Shown here: one piece after another, positions 17,518-25,515 of the stretch | How positions within the stretch are numbered: the first letter of the stretch is position 1 | Layout of the letters: each line of letters opens with the position of its first letter | Assembly: GCA_039714555.1 (NCBI GenBank) | Contig: JBDLJB010000009.1 | Span: 29,113 to 93,112, forward strand | Reading direction: 5' to 3' | Length of the DNA stretch: 64,000 nucleotides | Origin: Namhaeicola sp039714555 | Lineage (GTDB): Bacteria; Bacteroidota; Bacteroidia; Flavobacteriales; Flavobacteriaceae | Notes under the pieces: model-generated | Told to the model about the DNA's origin: nothing | Seen by the model: only the letters and a program-made list of their open reading frames with translations | The model's database searches: none | Made by a program: the position numbers and the translations under genes

Positions 17518-18363
17518 TTATTTAACCGATACTTTAGTGTTCTTTTTCTGTTCTTCTTTTTCTTTCTGTTCTTCTTTTTTTAAAACATACTTGGATATTT
17601 TAATACTAATTTCATAAAGTATTAACATAGGTATTGCAACAATTACTTGGCTTATTACATCGGGAGGTGTAATTAATGCAGCTAAAATTAATACCAAAAC
17701 CAATGCATATTTTCTATATTTTCTTAAAAATTCAGGTGTAACTAAACCTAATTTGGTTAAAAAATATATTACAATAGGCATTTCAAAAATCAAACCTGAA
17801 GCTAAACAAGAGGCTTTAAGTAAACCAATGTATGAACTGAGATCAATATTATTTTTTACTTCTTCTGCAACTCGGTAACTTCCCAAAAAATTTATTGATA
17901 TGGGTGTAATAACAAAATATCCGAATAAAACACCTATAAAAAATAGAATTGAAGATATAAATATAAAACTACTTGTATTTTTTTTCTCCTTTTGATACAG
18001 ACCAGGTTTAATAAATTTCCAAAATTCCCAGGCTATAAACGGAAATGCCATAATAAAACCTACCGCTATTGATGTCCATAAATGAGCAGAAAACTGCCCG
18101 GCCATAGTCCTGCTTTGAACAATAAACGGAATTTCATCAATACATAAACCATCAGTACCTAATTTTTGAGAAACAGAGCACAAAAACTCATAGGTAAAAA
18201 ATGTAGGATCTTTGGGTTTTAAGATAATACTATTAAAAATAAAATCTTTAAAAATAAAAGCTATTACAGCAAAGGCTAAAATAAATAAAGATGATCTAAC
18301 CAAGGTCCACCTTAAAACTTCAAGGTGGTTTAAAAACGACATTTCATTATGTTTTTCACTCAT
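17518..18363 (-). CDS. tatC: Twin-arginine translocase subunit TatC
   Basis: 281 residues with six predicted membrane helices. The N-terminal MSFLNHLEVLRWTLVRS is the TatC signature; its Glu in HLEVLR is the twin-arginine recognition site. FWKFIKPGLYQKEK and the long periplasmic loop before helix 3 are conserved. An insert of about 30 residues in the first periplasmic loop contains two cysteines (FLCSVSQKLGTDGLCIDE), a pattern I associate with Bacteroidota TatC. The C-terminus is a Lys/Glu-rich tail. It exports folded proteins with TatA, whose gene is not in view. The start is 12 bases after kdsD and upstream of lptB on the same strand. Confidence 0.96.
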   Translation of the reverse strand: MSEKHNEMSFLNHLEVLRWTLVRSSLFILAFAVIAFIFKDFIFNSIILKPKDPTFFTYEFLCSVSQKLGTDGLCIDEIPFIVQSRTMAGQFSAHLWTSIAVGFIMAFPFIAWEFWKFIKPGLYQKEKKNTSSFIFISSILFFIGVLFGYFVITPISINFLGSYRVAEEVKNNIDLSSYIGLLKASCLASGLIFEMPIVIYFLTKLGLVTPEFLRKYRKYALVLVLILAALITPPDVISQVIVAIPMLILYEISIKISKYVLKKEEQKEKEEQKKNTKVSVK

Positions 18364-18375
18364 TAGTCATAACAA

Positions 18376-19341
18376 TTAAATTATACCCTCATTTAAAAGA
18401 TCGTGAAAATGTAAAACTCCTAAATATTTATTGTTATCAACTACTAAGATCTGTGAGATACCATTATTTTGCATCACTTTAATAGCATTTACGGCCATTT
18501 CACTAACATCAATAATTTTAGGTTTTTTACTCATGATATCACTTGCTTTTAAGTTATGGATATCTTGATTTTTTTCAAGCATTCTTCTTATATCTCCGTC
18601 AGTAATTACACCAACAATACGTTCATCATCAATAACTGCCGTAGTACCTAATCTTTTGTCAGAGATTTCATAAATAACGTCTTTTATTGAAGTATTGGCA
18701 TATACTTGTGGTTTTTCATTTTTTTCAATTAAATCACCAACACGCAAATATAGTTTTTTTCCTAAAGTTCCTCCCGGATGATATTTTGCAAAATCTTTAC
18801 TTGAAAAATCTCTTTGTTCTAATAGGCAAACTGCCAAAGCATCACCTAAAACCAGTTGTGCAGTTGTACTACTTGTTGGTGCAAGATTATTAGGGCAGGC
18901 TTCTTTTTCTACATAAGCATTTAAAACATAATCGGCTTTTTTTGCCAAAAAAGAATTGGGATTTCCGGTAATGGCAATTATTTTATTTCCAGAATTATGT
19001 ATTAGAGGTGTTAAGACTTTAATTTCAGGGGTATTGCCACTTTTAGAAATACAAATTACTACATCATCTACTTGAATATTTCCAAGGTCTCCATGAATAG
19101 CATCAGCAGCATGCATAAATATTGCCGGTGTTCCTGTTGAATTGAAAGTAGCTACAATTTTTGTTGCAATATTGGCACTTTTCCCAATACCTGTAACAAT
19201 TACCCTGCCTTTTGATCTTAAAATAGTATTTATTGTATTTTCAAAATCTTCATTTAAAAAATTAATCAAGTTTCTAATTACATCAGCTTCTATTAAGATT
19301 GTTTTTTTAGCTGTATCTAAAATTTTACTAGTTTTTTTCAA
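18376..19341 (-). CDS. kdsD: Arabinose-5-phosphate isomerase (KdsD/KpsF)
   Basis: 321 residues. An SIS sugar-isomerase domain (about 35-180) contains VIVTGIGKSANIA, HGDLGNI and ISKSGNTPEI; two CBS domains follow (about 205-321). This is the full KdsD/KpsF/GutQ architecture. It converts ribulose-5-phosphate to arabinose-5-phosphate, the first step to KDO for lipopolysaccharide. The start is TTG at 19341: an in-frame TGA lies 21 bases upstream and no ATG occurs in the first 85 codons. It heads the kdsD-tatC-lptB cluster and is divergent from recQ. Confidence 0.93.
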   Translation of the reverse strand: MKKTSKILDTAKKTILIEADVIRNLINFLNEDFENTINTILRSKGRVIVTGIGKSANIATKIVATFNSTGTPAIFMHAADAIHGDLGNIQVDDVVICISKSGNTPEIKVLTPLIHNSGNKIIAITGNPNSFLAKKADYVLNAYVEKEACPNNLAPTSSTTAQLVLGDALAVCLLEQRDFSSKDFAKYHPGGTLGKKLYLRVGDLIEKNEKPQVYANTSIKDVIYEISDKRLGTTAVIDDERIVGVITDGDIRRMLEKNQDIHNLKASDIMSKKPKIIDVSEMAVNAIKVMQNNGISQILVVDNNKYLGVLHFHDLLNEGII

Positions 19342-19489
19342 TTTTTTTAATTTTTTAAATCAAAATTATTATAGTATATTTATTGGTCGTTTTTTAACAA
19401 CTTTCGTTAAAAATATCAATATTAAATAAATTAATAATGAATTTTAGAAATATTTCTGCAAAAATATTTAAAAAATAGGTAAAAGAAAC

Positions 19490-21688
19490 ATGAAAGAGAC
19501 AAAAATAAGTTTGCAAGAGAATTTAAAAAAATATTTTGGTTTTACAAAATTCAAGGGTTTACAAAAAGATGCCATACAAAGTGTAATTGATGGTAACAAT
19601 ACATTTGTTGTTATGCCTACAGGTGGTGGAAAATCTTTGATCTATCAGTTACCGGCATTGATACAAGATGGAACAGCAATAGTTGTTTCACCATTGATCG
19701 CATTAATGAAAAATCAGGTTGATGCTTTACGCGGGATTTCTACAAATCACGGAATAGCTCATGTTTTAAATTCATCTTTGAATAAAACTGAAATTGCTCG
19801 TGTAAAAAAAGATATTGAAGATGGCATTACTAAATTATTGTATGTAGCGCCAGAATCATTGACCAAAGAAGAATATATAGATTTTCTAAAAAGGCAAACC
19901 ATTTCATTTATAGCTATTGATGAAGCACATTGTATTTCGGAATGGGGGCATGATTTCAGACCGGAATACAGAAATTTAAAAGATATCATCAAACAAATTG
20001 GTAACTTAAATATTGTTGGTTTAACCGCTACCGCTACAGAAAAAGTTCAAGATGATATTCTAAAGAATTTAGGTATTACTGATGCCAAAACTTTTAAAGC
20101 GTCATTTAACCGGCCTAATTTATTTTATGAAGTTAAACCTAAAAATGCTGATGTTGATAAAGATATCATTCGATTTGTTAGAAATTACAAAGGTAAGTCA
20201 GGAATTATATATTGTTTGAGTAGAAAAAAGGTCGAAGAAATTGCACAGGTATTACAAGTTAATGGTATAAAAGCAGTGCCTTATCACGCTGGTTTTGATG
20301 CCAAAACGCGTTCTAAACACCAAGATATGTTTTTAATGGAAGATACTGATGTAGTAGTAGCAACTATTGCTTTTGGTATGGGAATTGACAAACCCGATGT
20401 TCGCTTTGTTATTCATTATGATATGCCTAAAAGTTTAGAAAGTTATTATCAGGAAACCGGTAGAGCAGGTAGAGATGATGGCGAAGGATATTGTTTGGCA
20501 TATTATGCATATAAAGATATTGAAAAATTAGAAAAGTTCTTATCAGGTAAACCCATAGCCGAACAGGAAATTGGTAATGCTTTATTGCAAGAAGTGGTGG
20601 CTTATGCCGAAACTTCAATGTCCAGGCGCAAATTTTTATTACACTATTTTGGCGAAGAGTTTGATGAGATAAATGGTAGAGGAGCTGATATGGATGATAA
20701 TGTTAGGAATCCTAAAAAGAAAAATGAAGCAAAAGAAAATGTAAAAAAAATATTAGAGGTTGTTAAAAAAACTAAAGAAGAATATAAATCAAAAGAGGTC
20801 ATCAATACACTAATTGGTAAAGAAAATGCACTTTTAATATCACATAAGACCAATAAACAAGATTTCTTTGGAATTGGAAAAGAAAAAGAAGATAAGTATT
20901 GGATGGCTTTGATACGGCAGGTTTTGGTAGCCGGTTATTTGCATAAAGAAATTGAACAATATGGTGTTTTAAAAATGACTCCAAAGGGTAATGAGTTTAT
21001 CAATAAACCCGTTTCATTTATGATGACCGAAGATCATATTTATGATATAAATGATGATGCTAGTATTATTACCAAAGGAAAAAGTAAAGGTGTAGCAACT
21101 GATGAAAAGTTAATGTTGATGCTTAAAGATCTTAGAAAATCAATAGGGAAAAGAAAAGGAGTACCTCCTTATGCTGTTTTTCAGGATCCTTCACTTGAAG
21201 ATATGACCTTAAAATATCCTATTACATTAGAAGAACTGGCAAGTGTATATGGAGTAGGTGATGGGAAAGCAAAAAAATATGGTAAAGATTTTATTTCATT
21301 AATTGCTAGTTATGTTGAAGAAAACGATATTATTCGTCCGGATGATCTTATTGTAAAAAGTACCGGTGTAAATTCAGCATTAAAATTATATATCATTCAA
21401 AATACTGACAAAAAAATTCCATTGAATGATATTGCAAAGTCAAAAGGTATTACAATGGATGAGTTGCTTAAAATAATGGAGCAGATCATTTATTCGGGTA
21501 CCAAGATCAATATTGGTTATTGTATTAATGAAATGTTAGATGAAGAACAGCAAGAAGAAATCTATGATTACTTTATGGAATCGGAAAATGATAAGATTCA
21601 AGAGGCCTTAGATGAATTTGATGGAGATTTTGACGTAGAAGAATTGCGAATGATGCGAATTAAGTTTATAAGTGAGGTAGCCAATTAG
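19490..21688 (+). CDS. recQ: ATP-dependent DNA helicase RecQ
   Basis: 732 residues. The helicase core contains PTGGGKSLIYQLPAL (Walker A, about 43-49), DEAHCISEWGHDFRPEY (DEAH box and aromatic-rich loop) and motif VI QETGRAGRDD. An RQC domain follows and then an HRDC domain (VPPYAVFQDPSLEDM, about 560-630). The C-terminal 100 residues carry a further acidic, helical region typical of Bacteroidota RecQ. It unwinds DNA 3' to 5' in recombination repair. It is monocistronic and divergent from kdsD. The RQC zinc cysteines of E. coli RecQ are not evident: after SMSRRKFLLHYFGEEF the sequence has no CxxC, so the zinc site appears lost. Confidence 0.95.
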   Translation: MKETKISLQENLKKYFGFTKFKGLQKDAIQSVIDGNNTFVVMPTGGGKSLIYQLPALIQDGTAIVVSPLIALMKNQVDALRGISTNHGIAHVLNSSLNKTEIARVKKDIEDGITKLLYVAPESLTKEEYIDFLKRQTISFIAIDEAHCISEWGHDFRPEYRNLKDIIKQIGNLNIVGLTATATEKVQDDILKNLGITDAKTFKASFNRPNLFYEVKPKNADVDKDIIRFVRNYKGKSGIIYCLSRKKVEEIAQVLQVNGIKAVPYHAGFDAKTRSKHQDMFLMEDTDVVVATIAFGMGIDKPDVRFVIHYDMPKSLESYYQETGRAGRDDGEGYCLAYYAYKDIEKLEKFLSGKPIAEQEIGNALLQEVVAYAETSMSRRKFLLHYFGEEFDEINGRGADMDDNVRNPKKKNEAKENVKKILEVVKKTKEEYKSKEVINTLIGKENALLISHKTNKQDFFGIGKEKEDKYWMALIRQVLVAGYLHKEIEQYGVLKMTPKGNEFINKPVSFMMTEDHIYDINDDASIITKGKSKGVATDEKLMLMLKDLRKSIGKRKGVPPYAVFQDPSLEDMTLKYPITLEELASVYGVGDGKAKKYGKDFISLIASYVEENDIIRPDDLIVKSTGVNSALKLYIIQNTDKKIPLNDIAKSKGITMDELLKIMEQIIYSGTKINIGYCINEMLDEEQQEEIYDYFMESENDKIQEALDEFDGDFDVEELRMMRIKFISEVAN

Positions 21689-21752
21689 CTTTAATATGAA
21701 CTATATATTATTCGGTAAATATTCTTAATAAGAACTTTAATATTGATTAGAA

Positions 21753-22427
21753 TTACAAACTAATAAACGCTACTAAAAATCCAATAATAATTGCAATAAA
21801 TTTTCTTGAATTAAACTTGTGATTTTCTGAACTTTCAAAAAGAATTGCAGTAGAAATATGTAGGAAGATACCTATGATTGTTGCAGTTATCTCAGTTTGA
21901 TATTGATTTATAATTGTAAATTTATTGGCTAATAAACTGCCTAATGGACTCATCATAGCAAATAAGAAAACAAATAAATAAATGGTTGTTTTGGGTAAGT
22001 TTGAATTTTGTAAGAAAACAACTAATATTATGGTTACAGGTATTTTATGAATGATTATTGCCCAAAGAAGATTATTGTTTTCTTCTAAACCCAAAGGCAT
22101 TCCTTCTACAAAAGCATGAATAATTAAGCTTAAAAATAGTAGCCAGGGTACGCTGTATGTAAATTCATGGCCATGCATATGACCGTGTTCAGCTCCTTTT
22201 GAAAAATATTCAAGTACAGTTTGTAAAACAATACCAAATAAAATAAATAACCCGATGTTTTTTTGTTGTGTTTCAAATACTTCAGGCAATAAATGTAAAA
22301 CGGTTATTGATAATAAATAAGCGCCGCTAAATGATAAAAACAAACGTAAAGCTTTGGTTTTAGGTTTAAAAAAACTCGCTATAAAAACTCCTAAGAGTAC
22401 AGAAAGTATAAGGGCTATATAGATCAT
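21753..22427 (-). CDS. ZIP family divalent metal transporter
   Basis: 224 residues with seven or eight hydrophobic segments. A histidine-rich cytoplasmic loop (GAEHGHMHGHEF, about 78-89) is typical of ZIP proteins. HAFVEGMPLG and IIHKIPVTIIL are the metal-binding helix 4 and 5 motifs (HxxxEG and HKIP). It would import Zn2+ or a related divalent cation across the inner membrane. Its ATG overlaps the TGA of the upstream methyltransferase gene by 4 bases (ATGA), so translation is coupled. A zinc-specific role is likely but not proven. Confidence 0.9.
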   Translation of the reverse strand: MIYIALILSVLLGVFIASFFKPKTKALRLFLSFSGAYLLSITVLHLLPEVFETQQKNIGLFILFGIVLQTVLEYFSKGAEHGHMHGHEFTYSVPWLLFLSLIIHAFVEGMPLGLEENNNLLWAIIIHKIPVTIILVVFLQNSNLPKTTIYLFVFLFAMMSPLGSLLANKFTIINQYQTEITATIIGIFLHISTAILFESSENHKFNSRKFIAIIIGFLVAFISL

Positions 22428-23152
22428 TGAAATATTAATATTAATCGATCAGATTCTTTTTCATCAAATGGCATTAATTTATAATCGCCAAAAATATGCT
22501 TTATTTTTAAATTGGCTTTTTTTGACATGCTTTTAAATTTTGGCAATGTTAAGCATTGTACCTTTTCTTCAAATTCAAACAGCTTATCATCAGTATTGAA
22601 TTCTATTACTTTTTTTAAATAGTTGTTTTCAACTTTTCTTTTGATATAAAAATCAATGTTATTTTTTGTAATAATTTCTTTTGGGATTAGATTAGTTTTT
22701 GCTTTGCTGATATTTAAAAAATCAAGTACAATAATACCATTGTCTTTTAATCCTGATTTAAAATTTTGAAGTACTTTAACATTTTCATCTTCATCATCAA
22801 AATATCCAAAACTTGTAAATAGATTAAAAATAGCATCATATTTTTCTTTTAAATGATTTCTCATATCATGTGTATGAAAATGCAAAGTATTGTTTTCAAA
22901 TTTTTTAGCATAATTTATATTGTTAATGGATAAATCAGCACCAGTTATACGATAACCTAAATTATTTAGGTAGATAGCGTGTCTTCCTCTTCCGCAAGGC
23001 AAGTCTAATATTTTGCCTTTTTCAGGTAGTTTTAGAAAACCAATCAATTTATTCATAAAGATCTCAGCCTCTTCATCATTTCTATGATCATAAAGCTTAT
23101 GATAATATGGTGTATTGAACCATTGCTGATACCATGAATTTTGGTTTTTCAT
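22424..23152 (-). CDS. Class I SAM-dependent methyltransferase
   Basis: 242 residues from the ATG at 23152. An ATG at 23206 would add 18 residues, but the product then starts with an untypical hydrophobic stretch. MKNQNSWYQQWFNTPYYHKL is the usual N-terminus of this family. Motif I is ILDLPCGRGRHAIYL, followed by GADLS (motif post I), and the fold continues with IFNLFTSFGYFDDEDE. The substrate is unknown. It is translationally coupled to the ZIP gene by an ATGA overlap. It is divergent from the RNA methyltransferase gene. Confidence 0.88.
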   Translation of the reverse strand: MKNQNSWYQQWFNTPYYHKLYDHRNDEEAEIFMNKLIGFLKLPEKGKILDLPCGRGRHAIYLNNLGYRITGADLSINNINYAKKFENNTLHFHTHDMRNHLKEKYDAIFNLFTSFGYFDDEDENVKVLQNFKSGLKDNGIIVLDFLNISKAKTNLIPKEIITKNNIDFYIKRKVENNYLKKVIEFNTDDKLFEFEEKVQCLTLPKFKSMSKKANLKIKHIFGDYKLMPFDEKESDRLILIFQ

Positions 23153-23230
23153 CTGATAAATTCTGATAAAATATTTTAAAAAAGCACAAAATAAAGAATA
23201 TTTCAATTTATATAACAGTATTTTTGCTAA

Positions 23231-24388
23231 ATGAATGAAAATTTTAAAATGACTGCAAAAACTTTGTATGGTTTTGAGTCAATATTAGCTAGAGAATTAA
23301 GAAATTTAGGAGCCATTGGTGTAAAAGAAGGTGTTAGGAGTGTAACATTTTTTGGAGATACCGGTTTTATGTACAAGGCAAACCTAGCTTTACGTACAGC
23401 AATCAGGATTTTAAAACCAATTGATAGATTTAAAGTTTATAATGAAAATGAGTTGTATAAAAACCTGCAAAAAATTAAATGGGAAAAATATTTGCAAGTG
23501 AACAACACTTTAGCTATTGATGCCGCTGTGCACTCTACTATATTTACACATTCTCAATATATAGCTTTAAAAAGTAAGGATGCAATTGTTGATTATTTTA
23601 GAAATAAGTATGATAAAAGACCAAATATTGATTTAAAACACCCTGATTTACAGCTAAACATTCATATTCAAGAAGATACTTGTACAGTTTCATTGGATAG
23701 TTCGGGAATGTCATTACATAAAAGAGGTTACAGAACTTCTACTAATATTGCACCAATTAATGAGGTTTTTGCTGCCGGCTTAATATTGATGACAGGCTAT
23801 GACGGTTCACAACATTTTGTTGACCCTATGTGTGGAAGTGGTACCCTGTTAATTGAAGCAGCTATGATTGCAAATAATATTCCGGCAAATATCAATCGTA
23901 TTGAGTTTGGTTTTGAAAAGTGGATAGATTATGATAAGGATCTTTTTGAAACTATACATGATTCACTTCTTAAAAAAATAACCCATTCATCACAAAAAAT
24001 TATAGGTTTTGACAAAGCTCCATCGGCAATAAGAAAAGCACAGGAAAATATAAAAAATGCCAATTTAGTAGAATTTATAACTGTTGACAAACAAGATTTT
24101 TTTAATTCTGAAAAACCGGTAGAAGGAAAGACGATTGTATGTTTTAATCCACCTTATGGTGAACGTTTACCTATAAATGTTCCAATATTCTATAAAGAAA
24201 TTGGTAATACTTTAAAACAAAATTATACTGATACCGATGTTTGGTTTATAACATCAGATTTTAATATTGGATTAAAAAGTGTTGGGCTTCGAACTTCACG
24301 AAAAATTAAAGTTTTTAATGGGAGTTTAGAATGCAGATTTGTTAAATATGAAATGTACAGAGGGAGCAGGAAATCAAGTAAGCAGTAA
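23231..24388 (+). CDS. THUMP-domain RNA guanine-N2 methyltransferase (RlmL-N/YpsC type)
   Basis: 385 residues. An N-terminal ferredoxin-like/THUMP region (about 1-160; FKMTAKTLYGFESILARELR) is followed by a methyltransferase domain with DPMCGSGTLLIEAAMIA (motif I) and NPPYGERL, the N2-guanine methyltransferase motif IV. The length fits the single-domain enzymes (YpsC, RlmL N-terminal half) that modify G2445 of 23S rRNA. The specific site is inferred from homology. It begins 78 bases from the divergent methyltransferase gene. Confidence 0.92.
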   Translation: MNENFKMTAKTLYGFESILARELRNLGAIGVKEGVRSVTFFGDTGFMYKANLALRTAIRILKPIDRFKVYNENELYKNLQKIKWEKYLQVNNTLAIDAAVHSTIFTHSQYIALKSKDAIVDYFRNKYDKRPNIDLKHPDLQLNIHIQEDTCTVSLDSSGMSLHKRGYRTSTNIAPINEVFAAGLILMTGYDGSQHFVDPMCGSGTLLIEAAMIANNIPANINRIEFGFEKWIDYDKDLFETIHDSLLKKITHSSQKIIGFDKAPSAIRKAQENIKNANLVEFITVDKQDFFNSEKPVEGKTIVCFNPPYGERLPINVPIFYKEIGNTLKQNYTDTDVWFITSDFNIGLKSVGLRTSRKIKVFNGSLECRFVKYEMYRGSRKSSKQ

Positions 24389-24456
24389 TCAGTTGTATAA
24401 ATATGTTATAAGTTATAATTAATAAGATTATAATATAAAGATTTAAAAATAGATAA

Positions 24457-24888
24457 ATGATATCTATCCGTGAAATAAAACCAGAAAACACTTTTTTTAT
24501 ACGAGAAAAAGAACTCCGTAAAAACATGAATTTACCTGCACAATTTACAGGAGATCTTGAAAAGAATACTTTTCATTTAGGACTTTTTGTTGATGATATT
24601 TTGGTGAGTATTGTGAGTCTTATGAAGAATAAACATATAAATTTAGCAGGTGAGCAATTTCAACTTCGGGGTATGGCAACCTTAGAAGCTTATCAAAAAA
24701 ATGGATATGGTAAAAAATTAGTTGCTAAAGCCGAACAAATATTAAAAAATAAGAGTGTTGAAATAATTTGGTGTAATGCTCGGGTTGTAGCGCTTGATTT
24801 TTATCTTAAACAAGGTTATAAAAAGATAGGATCAGAGTTTGATATTCCTCAAATTGGAGGACATTTTGTAATGTATAAAAACATTTAA
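24457..24888 (+). CDS. GNAT family N-acetyltransferase
   Basis: 143 residues. A GNAT fold is seen: FQLRGMATLEAYQKNGYGKK contains the acetyl-CoA pyrophosphate-binding Q/RxxGxG/A-type motif (NGYGKKL). IIWCNARVVALDFYLKQGYK is the usual beta5-alpha4 region, and ISIREIKP a typical start. It acetylates a small molecule or protein amine; the substrate is unknown. It lies 68 bases after the RNA methyltransferase gene on the same strand and is followed by a 0.6-kb AT-rich region. Confidence 0.85.
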   Translation: MISIREIKPENTFFIREKELRKNMNLPAQFTGDLEKNTFHLGLFVDDILVSIVSLMKNKHINLAGEQFQLRGMATLEAYQKNGYGKKLVAKAEQILKNKSVEIIWCNARVVALDFYLKQGYKKIGSEFDIPQIGGHFVMYKNI

Positions 24889-24992
24889 TAAAAAAATATT
24901 ACATTTAATAATTTGATTATGAGATTATAAAAAATAAATTATTAATAATTGCGTTATATTTATTATACGATAATTATAAAGATTTATTAAAC

Positions 24993-25091
24993 ATGATTGT
25001 AAATGATAAAGACAGAGAAATATTTGTTAAAATTGTTTTTGTTATTGCTTTGATTCTATTATTTTTAATGACAATTTATTTTAATGTTTAA
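24993..25091 (+). CDS. Possible 32-residue single-TM protein
   Basis: ATG to TAA encodes a charged N-terminus (MIVNDKDREIFVK), a hydrophobic helix of about 17 residues (IVFVIALILLFLMTIYF) and NV at the end. The charge-then-helix layout resembles small membrane proteins and is unlike the surrounding random AT-rich DNA. No homologue is recognised. It is the only gene candidate in the gap between the GNAT and SusC genes. Confidence 0.4.
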   Translation: MIVNDKDREIFVKIVFVIALILLFLMTIYFNV

Positions 25092-25515
25092 ATATACCTC
25101 ACTTAAAAAAAAACTAAGACGAGATAACTACAATATTAAAAGTGTTTGATATTATTTTAATCTTAAAAAGATTGTTTTTAAATTCATTTTTAATCTTACT
25201 TCAAAATATTTTAAATTATCTTCTTTTCTTAAAACAAGCATTAATACTGCAAAAAATTGATTTGTTAAGTAACTTATATTGCAATACATATAGTATATTA
25301 CAGTAAAATTAATAAAATATCCAAAATATATCACTAATTATATATAATTCTATAACCTTTTCGTAAATATAAAAAGCAGATACACAGCATTTAAACACAG
25401 TATTTAACTTTTTATTAAAATAAATGCAAAAAAATGCAAAAAAATGCAATTTAACACGATATTTTCAATATATTAGCGCAAATTATAACTTATAAACAAT
25501 TTTAAATTAATTATT
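25092..25515. other. AT-rich leader upstream of the SusC gene
   Basis: About 420 bases with no convincing gene; an apparent 60-codon minus-strand frame has no protein-like features. The right-hand part holds phased ATGCAA repeats (25424-25449). Further right is a weak promoter-like sequence, TATATTAG at 25469-25476, one mismatch from TAnnTTTG, without a clear -33 TTG. The long leader suggests regulated expression of the SusC/SusD pair. Confidence 0.5.
25424..25449. repeat. Three ATGCAAAAAA repeats at exact 10-bp period
   Basis: ATGCAA begins at 25424, 25434 and 25444, joined by AAAA spacers. Each A-tract therefore recurs once per helical turn, the classic arrangement for intrinsic DNA bending. 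It ends 66 bases before the SusC ATG and could be an UP-like element or a direct-repeat operator. Confidence 0.6.

Noticed and set aside
25152..25334. 60-codon minus-strand frame in the SusC leader
   Set aside because: Low-complexity AT-rich translation with no start context or protein-like pattern.
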